Shown: one piece after another, positions 25,557 to 34,499 of the stretch
Position numbering within the stretch: position 1 is the stretch's first letter
Layout of the letters: each line of letters starts with the position of its first letter
Origin: a candidate division WS1 bacterium
GTDB lineage: Bacteria > Armatimonadota > Zipacnadia > Zipacnadales > UBA11051
Assembly: GCA_012518355.1 (NCBI GenBank)
Contig: JAAYSP010000210.1
Span: 1 to 41,182, forward strand
Reading direction: 5' to 3'
DNA: 41,182 nt
Translations under genes and position numbers: made by a program
Notes under the pieces: generated by a model
Seen by the model: only the letters and a program-made list of their open reading frames with translations
What the model was told of the DNA's origin: nothing
Databases searched by the model: none

Positions 25557-25585
25557 TTGACAGTAAGATGCAGCGAGAATAGACT
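25557..25585 (+). promoter_or_regulatory. Candidate promoter for the GHMP kinase gene
   Basis: A perfect TTGACA (25557-25562) is followed by a 17-base spacer and TAGACT (25580-25585; four of six to TATAAT). It points away from the uvrA promoter and would give a leader of about 70 bases, which contains the tandem 14-base repeat. Confidence 0.5.
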
Positions 25586-25623
25586 GATAGTATATAGCGG
25601 CGTCTGAAGCACTGTGCTGCCAG

Positions 25624-25651
25624 GTAGTAGCAGCCAAGTAGTAGCAGCTAA
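25624..25651. repeat. 14-bp direct tandem duplication in the GHMP kinase leader
   Basis: gtagtagcagccaa is followed directly by gtagtagcagctaa (one mismatch), ending one base before the GGAGGTGG ribosome site. It looks like a slippage duplication. Confidence 0.85.
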
Positions 25652-25664
25652 CGGAGGTGGACTC

Positions 25665-26744
25665 TTGGCTTCAAAAATTACGGCTCGTGCTCCGGGGCGG
25701 ATATGCCTTTTCGGTGAGCATCAGGATTTCCTGGAGCTGGCGGTGATCGCGGCTCCGATAGACCTGTTCATGACGGTGAAGGGAACACCTCGCTCGGACA
25801 ATCGGATGGTCATCAGTATGCCCGACATCGACCAGAGCGACGAATTTCCGGTAGACAAACAGATCCCATATCGTTTCGACCTGGATTTTCTGCGCGCAGC
25901 TACCAACGTAGTGAGACGTTCAGGTGTAGACATCCCCCACGGATATGACTGTACCATCACCGGCAACATACCGATAAACGCAGGCACCTCCAGCTCATCG
26001 GCGCTGGTGGTGGCCTGGGTACAATTCTTACTGTCAAGTAGTAACGGTGGGCCGGTGCGCGATCCGGAGCGGGTGGCGCATCTGGCGTATGAGGCAGAAG
26101 TGCCGGAATTCAACGCGCCGGGCGGCATGATGGACCACTATGCGTCCGCGCTCGGCGGGCTGATCTACATAGATTGTCGCGAGCCCATCTCGGTCCAGCG
26201 CCTGCCCGGAAAGCTAGAGGGGCTGGTGCTGGGCAATACGGGAGTGCGCAAGAACAACAATCAGATCATAGCCGAGTCGCGCAGTGCTACTCGAGCGGGG
26301 CTTGAGATACTGGCCGAGCAGATCCGCGATTTCGACTTGCGCACGACACCGTTCGAGCAGGTCGAGCCGCATTTGGCCGACATGGACTCGCAGATTGCGC
26401 GGAGGGTGCGCAGCAACTTCGTCAACCGTGACCTCTGCCAGAGCGCCAGAGGGCTGTTGTCGCAGGAGCAGTTCGATCAGGCGGAGCTGGGCCGTATGCT
26501 GCATGAGCACCAGGTACAGTTGCGAGACGGTATCGGCGTCTCGCACCCGAAACTGGATGAGCTGATAGATGCGGCGATGGAGGCAGGGGCACTGGGCGGC
26601 AAGCTGAACGGATCGGGTGGTGGTGGCTGCATGTTTGCCTACGCACCTGGCAAGCAGCAGCAGGTTGCAGAAGCGATACAGGCCGCCGGTGGGCAGCCCT
26701 ACATCATCAGCGTCAGCGATGGTGTGAACTCCACCGTGGAGTAG
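25665..26744 (+). CDS. Galactokinase-like GHMP-family sugar kinase
   Basis: 359-residue GHMP kinase that phosphorylates a small hydroxylated substrate, probably a sugar at C1. Motif 1 is APGRICLFGEHQDF, related to the GalK GEHTDY signature; the ATP loop is NIPINAGTSSSSALVVAWV; the region with the catalytic Asp reads GGMMDHYASALGG; and motif 3 is LNGSGGGGCMFAY. The galactose-contacting segment differs from true GalK, so the sugar is left open. The start is TTG 25665, fixed by GGAGGTGG (25653-25660) and by homology, since APGR begins about eight residues later. The phosphohexomutase genes directly downstream suggest a shared sugar-phosphate route. Confidence 0.85.
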   Translation: MASKITARAPGRICLFGEHQDFLELAVIAAPIDLFMTVKGTPRSDNRMVISMPDIDQSDEFPVDKQIPYRFDLDFLRAATNVVRRSGVDIPHGYDCTITGNIPINAGTSSSSALVVAWVQFLLSSSNGGPVRDPERVAHLAYEAEVPEFNAPGGMMDHYASALGGLIYIDCREPISVQRLPGKLEGLVLGNTGVRKNNNQIIAESRSATRAGLEILAEQIRDFDLRTTPFEQVEPHLADMDSQIARRVRSNFVNRDLCQSARGLLSQEQFDQAELGRMLHEHQVQLRDGIGVSHPKLDELIDAAMEAGALGGKLNGSGGGGCMFAYAPGKQQQVAEAIQAAGGQPYIISVSDGVNSTVE

Positions 26745-26838
26745 TGGACAGGCAGCCCAGGCAGCATAGTTCCGTAGTCGCAAATCACGAGGAAGGAAGT
26801 GCCCGGGGGCGGTGAAGTCCGGCCCGCACCCTGCAGTC

Positions 26839-28197
26839 ATGAGTTCACTGCGCATCACAATCGGCGGTGTCCGAGGCATAGTAGGCGAGACCCTGACGCC
26901 GGGCTTGATAGTCCGCTACAGCCATGCTCTGGCCACATGGCTGGAGGGCGGAAAAGTATTTGTCAGTCGTGATACCCGCCGCTCGGGCGAGATGGTACTG
27001 AACTGTGCGGCCACTGGACTTATCGCGGCAGGCTGCCAGGTGGTAGATCTGGGCATATGCACCACTGCTGCCCTGCAGCTTGCGGTGAAGCACTCGGATG
27101 CTGCCGGAGGTCTGGCTATCACTGCCGGACATAACATAGCTAGCTGGAACGCGCTCAAGTCAGTGCGCGCCGACGGTATGTTCCTGAACCCTGCGCAGGC
27201 GGCTGAATTGCTGGACATATACCATCAGGGTGAGTTTCTGAAGGCCCAGTGGAACGGCTTACGACCACTTGAGCGTGACACCGAAGCGGGGTTGCGCCAC
27301 CTGGATGCCATAACGGAGCAGCTTGACGTGGAAGCCATATCCAGAAGCGGCCTGCGAGTTGCTGTGGACTGCGCCAACGGAGCCTGCTCAGCGTATGCTC
27401 CGCGTCTGCTGGAGATGCTGGGGCTCGAAACCATGGCGATGAACACCGAGGTGGAGCTTCCGTTTCCTCATCCACCTGAGCCAAGTCGGGCCAACCTCAG
27501 TCAGTTGCGGGCACTGGTTCGAGCTGCCGGTGCCGACGTCGGTTTTGCCTTCGATGCTGATGGCGACAGGCTGGGGCTGGTGTGCCATGACGGTGAGGCG
27601 CCTGGTGAAGAGATGACGATCTGTTTGGCTACCGACATGATCCTGAGCCGTGGGGATGCAGGGCCAGTAATCACGAACCTGTCCACCACTCAGGCGGTAG
27701 GCGACATCGCGCGCAGGCATGGCCGGGAAGTGATCCGCACCCCCATCGGCCAGGCGCACATAGCCGAGGCGGCGGCAAATCATGCTGCAGCGGTCGCAGG
27801 TGAAGGCAGTGGAGGCGTGGTGTTCCCACGCATCAACTACGCTCAGGATTCGCTGGCGTGCATGGGGCATCTTCTCGAATCCATGGCGCGCGGTGAGAAG
27901 ACGCTCGCCCAACTGGTGGCTGCTGTGCCTGTGTATCACATGGTCAAAGAAGTGGTGAAGTGCCCAACCGAACGGGCCTTCAGCGTGCTCGAGTCGCTCC
28001 GGCGCCAGGGGCGCCCCAGTGGCACCGAGTATGAAGACCTGCAGGACGGCATCAAGTACGGCACCGGAGATCGCTGGGTCCACATCCGAGTGTCCATGAC
28101 CGAGCCGATTATCCGCGTCATCGCCGAAGCTCGGCGTCGGGAGACGGCCGAGGATCTGGTGCGCTTCTATGTGAGCGAGATCAGGCGACGGATGTAG
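26839..28197 (+). CDS. Phosphohexomutase paralogue lacking the catalytic phosphoserine
   Basis: 452-residue protein of the alpha-D-phosphohexomutase family (GlmM/ManB type). It has the N-terminal GGVRGIVGETLTP, the metal loop DADGDR at about 239-244, a GEGSGG sugar loop and a C-terminal SMTEPIIRVI phosphate loop. The active-site loop, normally TASHNP with the serine that carries the phosphate, reads TAGHNI, with Gly97 encoded by GGA. That is two base changes from the paralogue's AGC. It therefore probably cannot work as a normal mutase. Everything else is intact and full length, so it is not a simple pseudogene. Start ATG 26839 by homology; GTG 26812 is in frame. Confidence 0.85.
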   Translation: MSSLRITIGGVRGIVGETLTPGLIVRYSHALATWLEGGKVFVSRDTRRSGEMVLNCAATGLIAAGCQVVDLGICTTAALQLAVKHSDAAGGLAITAGHNIASWNALKSVRADGMFLNPAQAAELLDIYHQGEFLKAQWNGLRPLERDTEAGLRHLDAITEQLDVEAISRSGLRVAVDCANGACSAYAPRLLEMLGLETMAMNTEVELPFPHPPEPSRANLSQLRALVRAAGADVGFAFDADGDRLGLVCHDGEAPGEEMTICLATDMILSRGDAGPVITNLSTTQAVGDIARRHGREVIRTPIGQAHIAEAAANHAAAVAGEGSGGVVFPRINYAQDSLACMGHLLESMARGEKTLAQLVAAVPVYHMVKEVVKCPTERAFSVLESLRRQGRPSGTEYEDLQDGIKYGTGDRWVHIRVSMTEPIIRVIAEARRRETAEDLVRFYVSEIRRRM

Positions 28198-28225
28198 GTG
28201 TGAGCTGGATTAGGAGCAACAGGCG

Positions 28226-28273
28226 AGATGTGGCAGTAGATGTGGCAGTACACAGTATGAGACACAGTATGAA
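28226..28273. repeat. Two adjacent 12-bp tandem duplications
   Basis: agatgtggcagt occurs twice (28226-28249), and is directly followed by acacagtatgag and acacagtatgaa (28250-28273). Both pairs have the same 12-base period. They lie in the 102-base spacer between the two phosphohexomutase genes, just upstream of the second. Confidence 0.85.
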
Positions 28274-28299
28274 ACATCGGACAACTCAGAACCGTCGAG

Positions 28300-29667
28300 G
28301 TGTTGAGTAGATTGTCGGCACTGCGAACGTTGAAGACAGGCATATCGGGTGTGCGCGGAGTGGTCGGAGACTCGCTGACACCAGAGCTTTTGATAGGCTT
28401 TGCCCAGGCCTTCGGGACATATGTGAAGGGTGGCCCGATAGTCATCGGCCGCGATACCCGCCCGTCCGGAGAGATGGTGCTCAAGGCCCTGATAGGCGGG
28501 CTACTGGCGACCGGATGCGATATCACTGACGTGGGTATAGCACCGGTGCCGACAATCCAGATGGCGACCAGAGATAGCGATGCGGCAGGCGGTGTGGCCA
28601 TCACTGCCAGCCACAATCCCCAACAGTGGAACGCGCTGAAGTTCATCCGCGGCGATGGAGTAATCCTCTACCCATATCAGGCTGAGGAGCTCCTCAGCGT
28701 ATACTACCAGGGCAATTTTGCACTGGTGGGCAGCGATCAGATCGGTACGGTACGCAGCGATGAGCAGGCCGTGGAGCGGCACCTGCAAGTGCTCCTGGAG
28801 AAGGCAGATGTCCAGGTCATCCGCGAGGCGAGGTTGAAGGTAGTGGTGGACTGTGTGAACGGAGCTGGGGCAGTCATCTCACGATCGCTGCTGGAGCGGT
28901 TGGGCTGCGAGACAGTGACGATAAACGACACTCCTGACGGAGTATTTCCGCATCCGCCAGAGCCGGTGCCAGAGAACCTGGGGCAACTCGAGCAAGCGGT
29001 GATAGAACACGGTGCAGATATCGGATTTGCCCAGGATGCCGACGCCGATCGTCTGGCTATAGTTTCCGAAAAGGGGTATGCCATCGGTGAAGAGTTCACA
29101 CTGGCACTGGCATGCGATGCTATGGCCGATCGCTCTGCGGGCCCTCTGGTGACCAACCTATCCAGCTCGCGCCTGCTGGACCATGTAGGGCGCAAGTATG
29201 GTAAGTCAGTGGTGCGTACGAAGGTGGGCGAGATCAACGTAGTGGTCGAGATGCAGGCTCTGGGGGCTGATCTGGGCGGCGAAGGCAACGGTGGGGTCAT
29301 CTGGGCTCAGATGCAGTATTGCCGCGACAGCTTGGCTGCCATGGCACTGATCCTGTCCGGCCTGGCGCGCCGTGGCGGTACAGTGAGTGACTGGGTATGT
29401 GATTTTCCGCCATCGTGTATCTATAAAAACAAGTTAGAGCTGCCTTCAGCGAAAGTCCAGCCTGCCCTGCTGACTGTACGAGAAGCCTACGCTGACGAGC
29501 AACTGGATCTGACTGAGGGCGTGAAGGTGCTGTGGCCAGACGGTTCGTGGCTGCATGTGCGGCCAAGTAACACCGAGCCGATCGTGAGGATTATCGCCGA
29601 GGCGGACACTCTGGAGCATGCTGCGGCGAAGGCCGGACAAGCTATGAATCTGATCGAGGATTCATAG
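28300..29667 (+). CDS. Phosphohexomutase (phosphoglucosamine or phosphomannomutase type), active-site complete
   Basis: 455-residue paralogue of the preceding gene, with all family loops intact: GISGVRGVVGDSLTP, TASHNP with the phosphorylated Ser104, metal loop DADADR (246-251), GEGNGGVI sugar loop and PSNTEPIVRII phosphate loop. It interconverts 6-phospho and 1-phospho hexoses or hexosamines; GEGNGG leaves GlmM or ManB open. GTG 28300 is the usual family position, but TTG 28303 and TTG 28312 are alternatives because GAGG sits very close. With the GHMP kinase upstream it could feed nucleotide-sugar synthesis for the nearby glycosyltransferases. Confidence 0.9.
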   Translation: MLSRLSALRTLKTGISGVRGVVGDSLTPELLIGFAQAFGTYVKGGPIVIGRDTRPSGEMVLKALIGGLLATGCDITDVGIAPVPTIQMATRDSDAAGGVAITASHNPQQWNALKFIRGDGVILYPYQAEELLSVYYQGNFALVGSDQIGTVRSDEQAVERHLQVLLEKADVQVIREARLKVVVDCVNGAGAVISRSLLERLGCETVTINDTPDGVFPHPPEPVPENLGQLEQAVIEHGADIGFAQDADADRLAIVSEKGYAIGEEFTLALACDAMADRSAGPLVTNLSSSRLLDHVGRKYGKSVVRTKVGEINVVVEMQALGADLGGEGNGGVIWAQMQYCRDSLAAMALILSGLARRGGTVSDWVCDFPPSCIYKNKLELPSAKVQPALLTVREAYADEQLDLTEGVKVLWPDGSWLHVRPSNTEPIVRIIAEADTLEHAAAKAGQAMNLIEDS

Positions 29668-29736
29668 ACTGATGGTTGCAGGTAACTTTGTCCTGCGTGT
29701 ATCCTGTATTGCCGCTCTTCCCCGCGCTTAGCAGCA

Positions 29737-30891
29737 TCACCGGCCGTTGAGCTGTTCTGCCAATACCATGTTGTCCCTATGCACCACTTCGTGATGTGCG
29801 ACATGGCCGAGCAGATCGGCGATCTGGCTGGTGTGTGCACCTCGTATACGTTCTACTTCGTCACTGGCGTAGTTCGAGAGACCGCGAGCGACTTCAGTGC
29901 CCTCGGGTCCCAGGATCCGCACCAGGTCACCTGCCAGAAATCGTCCACGGATCTCGGTGATGCCTATCGGAAGCAGGCTGGCGCCATCGGGCCGAAGTAG
30001 GGCTCTTCGGGCACCGTCATCCACAACCAGATGCCCCACAGGTGTCGCGGCAGTGGCGATCCACAGCTTGCGAGCCTGCAGGGGGGGGCGGGGCACGAAA
30101 AAGGTGCCGAGATTCTCGCCGGCTATCAGGCGGGTGACCACATGCTCAGTACGACCGTGCGCCATGACTACGGGGATGCCACAGTCGGCCAACGTCGTAG
30201 CCGCCACCAGTTTGGCGCTCATGCCGCCCTTGGATTCCGGTCCACCAGCGCCCTCGGCACATGCACTGTAGTCTTCCTCAGGCCTGACCTGGCTGACCAG
30301 CTTTGCGTCAGGGTCCACCAGTGGGTTGGCGGTGAACAAGCCTTGCTGATCTGAAAGGTAGATGGCCAGATCCGCCTGTATGGTCGAAGCGACCAGCGCT
30401 GCTAGCTTGTCGTTTTCATCGAAAGTGATACCCTCGGTGGATACACTGTCGTTTTCGTTGATGATGGGTATCACTCTACGCCGGAGCAGTGCTTCGATGG
30501 TGTTGCGTACGTTCAGGTAGCGCCGCCGGTCGGACACGTCGTCCTGGGTCAGCAGTATCTGTGCGCAGATCAGGCCACGATGCCGGAGAGCCTCTGACCA
30601 GTGGCGCATCAGTGCGGGCTGTCCGGTTGCTGCTGCTGCCTGCCGCAGGGGAAGAGTATCTTCGTGACGGTCCAACGCCAGGATCCTGCGGCCGAGGAAA
30701 ATCGAGCCCGAGGTCACGATGATGAACTCGTGATTCTGCTCGCGCAGCTGGCTCATCTGCCGGGCCAGGCTGTCGAGGAAGCCTGTATTCAACCCGGTAG
30801 CACCATCAGTTATGAGCCGCGTGCCGACTTTTATGACGATTCGGCGGCAGCCGCTCAACTGTTCACGCTGGGATATAGGTCCGTTAGCCAA
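29737..30891 (-). CDS. proB: Glutamate 5-kinase
   Basis: 384 residues; phosphorylates L-glutamate to gamma-glutamyl phosphate, the first step of proline synthesis. The amino-acid-kinase domain shows RRIVIKVGTRLIT, IVTSGSIFLGRRIL and PIINENDSVSTEGI, then FDENDKLAALVA and GGMSAKL. A C-terminal PUA domain follows from about residue 285 (GHLVVDDGARRALL). The start codon is TTG at 30891 with little ribosome-site support, which may keep expression low. It lies 162 bases downstream of proA in the same direction, the reverse of the usual proBA order. Confidence 0.95.
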   Translation of the reverse strand: MANGPISQREQLSGCRRIVIKVGTRLITDGATGLNTGFLDSLARQMSQLREQNHEFIIVTSGSIFLGRRILALDRHEDTLPLRQAAAATGQPALMRHWSEALRHRGLICAQILLTQDDVSDRRRYLNVRNTIEALLRRRVIPIINENDSVSTEGITFDENDKLAALVASTIQADLAIYLSDQQGLFTANPLVDPDAKLVSQVRPEEDYSACAEGAGGPESKGGMSAKLVAATTLADCGIPVVMAHGRTEHVVTRLIAGENLGTFFVPRPPLQARKLWIATAATPVGHLVVDDGARRALLRPDGASLLPIGITEIRGRFLAGDLVRILGPEGTEVARGLSNYASDEVERIRGAHTSQIADLLGHVAHHEVVHRDNMVLAEQLNGR

Positions 30892-31053
30892 TTCTATCGG
30901 TACTTGACGATATCGGTGACAGCACTATTTTAGAGCACTGCGACACGCAGACACAAGTGAGCGCACTTTTACTCATGACAATACACTACATGCAGTGCCG
31001 GGCGCCTCGGACAGATCACCGGGTCGGCCTGGACACTATCCTATTATGTGCGA

Positions 31054-32307
31054 CTATGCGCGGGGCAGGTAGTCTGCGCTGCCGACCCACTTGTAGGTGG
31101 TCAGTTCGTTTAGGCCCACCGGGCCACGGGCATGCAGGCGGTTGGTCGAGATTCCGATTTCCGCTCCCATGCCGAACTGTCCGCCATCGGTGAAGCGGGT
31201 GGACGCGTTATGGTATATGCAGGCCGAGTCGATCTCAGAGATGAAGCGGCCGGCGTTTTTCGGATCGTCGGTGAAGATGGCCTCCGTATGGCCGGAGGTG
31301 AACTTCTGCACCGAAGCGATCGCCGCCTCCAGAGAGTCTACCACGTCTGCGCTGATAATCAAGTCCAGATACTCGGTATCGAAGTCTTCTTCGGTAGCGG
31401 GCAGCACGTTTTCGCATAGTCCGCGCACTGCTTCGGTCCCTCGCACCTCAACGCCAGATGCCTGCAAGTCGGCTATGATGGCCTGTAGCGCCTCTGTGTT
31501 GTCTCTGTGCACCCACAGGTTTTCCACAGCGTTGCATACTCCAGGGCGCTGGACCTTGGCGTTGTTGATGCATGCCACGGTGCCGGGCAGATTGCAGGTG
31601 GCGTCCACATATATGTTGCACAGTCCGCGATCGTGCTTGAGCACCGGCACAGACGCGTTTTCGGTTACTGTGCGCACCAGGCCATGGCCGCCTCGAGGCA
31701 CGATGAGGTCTACGTATTGGTCGAGGCGTATCATTTGCTGAACGCCTTCGCGGTCTGTAGACTCGATGATCTCCACACACGAGCCGGGCAATCCGACTTG
31801 ATCGCAGGCTTCGGATAAGAGTCGCGCCAGTGCGATGTTCGAGTTGATAGCCTCTTTGCCCCCGCGCAACAGCACGGCGTTGCCCGCCTTCAGACACAGT
31901 CCGGCGGCATCTACGGTCACGTTGGGCCGAGACTCGTACACGATACCGATGACGCCCAGCGGGACGGTGATTTTCTGCAGCTTCAGTCCGTTGGGGCGGA
32001 CTGTTTCTTGCAGTATCATGCCCAGCGGATCATCGAATTCGGCCACTTGTTCCAGGCCGACTGCCATGTCCTCGATGCGCTCTTCGGTTAGAAGCAGTCG
32101 ATCGAGCATGGCGGCAGACAGCCCGGCCTGCTCACCGGCGCGCATGTCCTGTGAGTTGGCATCCTGGATGGTGGCTACTGATGAGCGTATGGCACTGACC
32201 ATTGCCGCCAGGGCGCGATTTCGTAGGTCGTTGGAGGCGGTGCGAAGCTTGGCTGCAGCGCATTTGGCGCGCATGGCCTTGCTGAGCACTTCCTGCTGGA
32301 TGTTCAT
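31054..32307 (-). CDS. proA: Gamma-glutamyl phosphate reductase
   Basis: 417-residue aldehyde-dehydrogenase-fold enzyme that reduces gamma-glutamyl phosphate to glutamate semialdehyde with NADPH for proline synthesis. The PLGVIGIVYESRPNVTVDAA and LLRGGKEAINSN motifs, and QRPGVCNAVENL with the catalytic Cys, are all intact. AGGAG lies 8 bases before the ATG. A promoter with a perfect -10 box lies about 50 bases upstream. Transcribed first, with proB behind it. Confidence 0.96.
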   Translation of the reverse strand: MNIQQEVLSKAMRAKCAAAKLRTASNDLRNRALAAMVSAIRSSVATIQDANSQDMRAGEQAGLSAAMLDRLLLTEERIEDMAVGLEQVAEFDDPLGMILQETVRPNGLKLQKITVPLGVIGIVYESRPNVTVDAAGLCLKAGNAVLLRGGKEAINSNIALARLLSEACDQVGLPGSCVEIIESTDREGVQQMIRLDQYVDLIVPRGGHGLVRTVTENASVPVLKHDRGLCNIYVDATCNLPGTVACINNAKVQRPGVCNAVENLWVHRDNTEALQAIIADLQASGVEVRGTEAVRGLCENVLPATEEDFDTEYLDLIISADVVDSLEAAIASVQKFTSGHTEAIFTDDPKNAGRFISEIDSACIYHNASTRFTDGGQFGMGAEIGISTNRLHARGPVGLNELTTYKWVGSADYLPRA

Positions 32308-32356
32308 GTGCGATCTCCTGACTGTGAGACGATGTCATGTGGGTGCTGCATGTATC

Positions 32357-32362
32357 ATTATA
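32357..32362 (-). promoter_or_regulatory. -10 box of the proA promoter
   Basis: A perfect TATAAT on the minus strand lies 50 bases ahead of the proA ATG, giving a leader of about 43 bases. The -35 is weak; TTGCGT at a 16-base spacing is the closest match. Confidence 0.5.
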
Positions 32363-32550
32363 GCCGCTGCGGGGCGGAACGCAAGTCACAGCGGCCATGT
32401 ACTGTTCGTGTGAGCAACTATCAGTATAACTCAAATTCGCCGGAGCTGGAATAAATCCTTCTTCGGTAGGCTTATAAGATCACGAGTCGACACGGAAGAG
32501 CTACTGGTCGGCATTGGCCTGACAAGGGTTTGGCTGATGCTATGCCGAAC

Positions 32551-32700
32551 CCTACGATTACGTGGGTATCCTGCCACGGACAGTCGGATATGGGTCACCT
32601 GTTACGGATATCCTGCCGCGAGTAGCCGGTCAAGAGTCACCCGCTATGGATAGCCTGCCATGGAGAGCAGGATGCAGAAGGCCGGTCATGGGTGCGTCAC
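32551..32700. repeat. Degenerate tandem repeat, three units of about 42-60 bp
   Basis: Units at 32551-32598, 32599-32640 and 32641-32700 share a core of the form TAYGGRTANCCTGCC and end in GTCAC. They are diverged, so the array is old. It fills the middle of the 496-base gap between divergent proA and the secreted-protein gene. The rest of that gap holds the proA promoter and AT-richer stretches (TATAAC near 32423, TATAAG near 32473) that may be -10 boxes, but no gene. Confidence 0.6.
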
Positions 32701-32803
32701 GCAGAGAAGCTGACATCGATAGTCCGCCATGAGGCAGTTGATACGGTGGCAACACCGACGATCTGAACCGATTATGACCACGATATAGGAGTCGATTGCC
32801 AGG

Positions 32804-33400
32804 ATGGATATGAGATGCGGGAGAAACGTTATCACAGCCACGCGTCTGGGTGTGCTTTCTGTGTGTGCGTTGCTGGCCGCAGTACTGGGTGCAACCCCTG
32901 GTAGGGCGCAGACGGGATTGGCACAGGCGGAATCGCATAGTCGGCCCGCGATCAATGCGGAACAATATGAAGCCCAGATGCGCATGTTTTGGGCCATGCG
33001 ACCGAAGCTGGTGATCGAAATCAGCGAGGCGAACGTGAATCGGTACCTGACCGACCATCCCGACGAATTCGACATGCCTGCGGGGCTTGCGGCACCGCGC
33101 GTCGCGTTTGGCTCCGGCTTTGTGGAGGTCAGCGCACGCAAAAGACTGCTGGTGATGCCCAGTCGGATGAGTGTTCGACTGGCCCCGCATATACAGGATG
33201 GACGACTGGCGCTTCGGGTGACACGCGTTTCGGCCGGCTGGCTGCCTCTGCCCACATCACTGCATGGCGGTGTCGCCGACACGCTAACCGGTGTGATAAA
33301 CAGTGCTCTTGAGCTCAACAACGTGACACTGAGTCGGATCGAGGTAGTGCGAGGACTGGTGCGGGCTACGGCCACGGTACAACCGATGGATAAGAGTTGA
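32804..33400 (+). CDS. Secreted protein of unknown function, faintly LmeA/DUF2993-like
   Basis: 198-residue protein with a signal peptide (basic start, then LGVLSVCALLAAVLGATPGRAQ, cleavage likely after RAQ or nearby). The mature part has ISEANVNRYLTDHPDEF, a strand-rich FVEVSARKR... LAPHIQDGRLALRVTRVSAG and GVADTLTGVINSALEL near the end. This order, a first helix that seats the sheet, paired beta strands, then an amphipathic helix, recalls LmeA/DUF2993-type envelope proteins, but I cannot confirm it. GGAG (32788-32791) is 12 bases before the ATG. The last 194 coding bases are repeated directly downstream. Confidence 0.6.
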   Translation: MDMRCGRNVITATRLGVLSVCALLAAVLGATPGRAQTGLAQAESHSRPAINAEQYEAQMRMFWAMRPKLVIEISEANVNRYLTDHPDEFDMPAGLAAPRVAFGSGFVEVSARKRLLVMPSRMSVRLAPHIQDGRLALRVTRVSAGWLPLPTSLHGGVADTLTGVINSALELNNVTLSRIEVVRGLVRATATVQPMDKS

Positions 33401-33690
33401 GTGCGGATTGCTCTTCTCTGGCGGGCTGTGGACCGGACTTGCTGCTGATGGCGCTTCGGGTGACACGCGTTTCGGCCGGCTGGCTGCCCCTGCCCACATC
33501 ACTGCATGGCGGTGTCGCTGACACGCTAACTGGTGTGATAAACGATGCTCTTGAGCTCAACAACGTGACACTGAGTCGGATCGAGGTAGTGCGAGGACTG
33601 ATGCGAGCTACGGCTACGGTACAACCGATGAATAAGAGTTGAGTGCGGATTGCTCTTCTCTGGCGGGCTATGGGTCGGCTCTGACGCCGA
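33207..33690. repeat. 242-bp tandem duplication covering the 3' end of the secreted-protein gene
   Basis: Bases 33207-33448 and 33449-33690 are direct tandem copies at about 96% identity by eye. The unit holds the last 65 codons, the stop and about 48 downstream bases. The copies join at a shared tggcg, which appears again at 33691. Most differences are synonymous in the coding part. Confidence 0.93.
33449..33642 (+). pseudogene. 3' fragment copy of the secreted-protein gene
   Basis: Second copy of the C-terminal 65 residues of the preceding gene, still open in the same frame to its own stop. It could start from ATG 33448, but it has no ribosome site and no signal peptide, so it is called a fragment. 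About five of eight changed codons are synonymous; the others are Ser to Asp, Val to Met and Asp to Asn. The gap from 33643 to the next gene at 33734 shows nothing else. Confidence 0.7.
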
Positions 33691-33733
33691 TGGCGAAATC
33701 CGGCGATACTCTTCTCACGGTCTGCAGCAGCCG

Positions 33734-34246
33734 TTAGTCCCGGTCATGCAGTAAACGGTGGTCTTGTCTCAGCCGATCCAACTGTGACAGGCGAGTGAGC
33801 ACACGTCGGGATATGAACGCAACCACTATGCCGACCCCGAGAGGGATGCCGCCGGTGGTGCCGACAAGTGCCGCCAGCGTAGCTGCCAGAGCCCCGGCGT
33901 CTGCCGAAAGCAGCCACAGCTCGTAGCTGTGATGGAACGCGGGGTCCAGATGCTTTCCTGTCTGTCCGGCGACCAGTGCGCCTATGAGGCCCAATCCCAG
34001 CGGCAGAAGTACCATCATCGGCTGCTGCCACGGTGCAGGCAAGGTCAGCGCCCAGGCCGCCCCCGCGAAGATGCCCGCGATCAGTCCGCACACGCCGTAG
34101 CCGAAAACAGTCAGATATGTCCTGGGCATCGGCGCGGTGTCAGTCAGGAAGTCGTAGCCACACTCAGGGCAGATATCCGGCCGCTTACTGAGCGGCAGAG
34201 GGCAGCCGCAGTGCGGACAGATGTCGTCGAAATCGTATCTGGTCAT
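33734..34246 (-). CDS. Zinc-ribbon membrane protein of unknown function
   Basis: 170-residue protein. An N-terminal double CxxC zinc ribbon, DICPHCGCPLPL then DICPECGYDF (about residues 8-35), is followed by about four hydrophobic segments: TVFGYGVCGLIAGIFAGAAW, MVLLPLGLGLIGALVAG, ADAGALAATLAALVG and a glycine-rich IPLGVGIVVAFIS, ending with a basic tail. Such zinc-ribbon membrane proteins are common in large bacterial genomes and lack assigned functions. GGGGAAGG just upstream favours ATG 34246; ATG 34273 is in frame. It faces no obvious partner. Confidence 0.7.
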   Translation of the reverse strand: MTRYDFDDICPHCGCPLPLSKRPDICPECGYDFLTDTAPMPRTYLTVFGYGVCGLIAGIFAGAAWALTLPAPWQQPMMVLLPLGLGLIGALVAGQTGKHLDPAFHHSYELWLLSADAGALAATLAALVGTTGGIPLGVGIVVAFISRRVLTRLSQLDRLRQDHRLLHDRD

Positions 34247-34499
34247 GGCCTTCCCCAGCGGACTGTCTGTCATACGTACACCACTCTTTTCGCGCTACGA
34301 GTCAGAAATCCTGCCGACGCTATGCACTGTCAGCATATAGTGGCCAGAACGCAAACCGGATGATGTGAGAGCGTGCATGGAAGCGACATGGATAGCAGTT
34401 ATGGCACTGCTGGCGGAGGATACCCGGCGTATGTAGTCGAAGCATGGGGATGTAGAGCGCGGACCTAAATCCACTCATGATAAACGGAGGCGATGGAGT

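Noticed and set aside
25665..26744. Naming the GHMP kinase galK
   Set aside because: Galactose-contact residues and motif 3 differ from true galactokinases, so only the family is called.
33397..33642. Independent small gene in the duplicated tail
   Set aside because: No ribosome site or signal peptide; it is explained by the 242-base tandem duplication.
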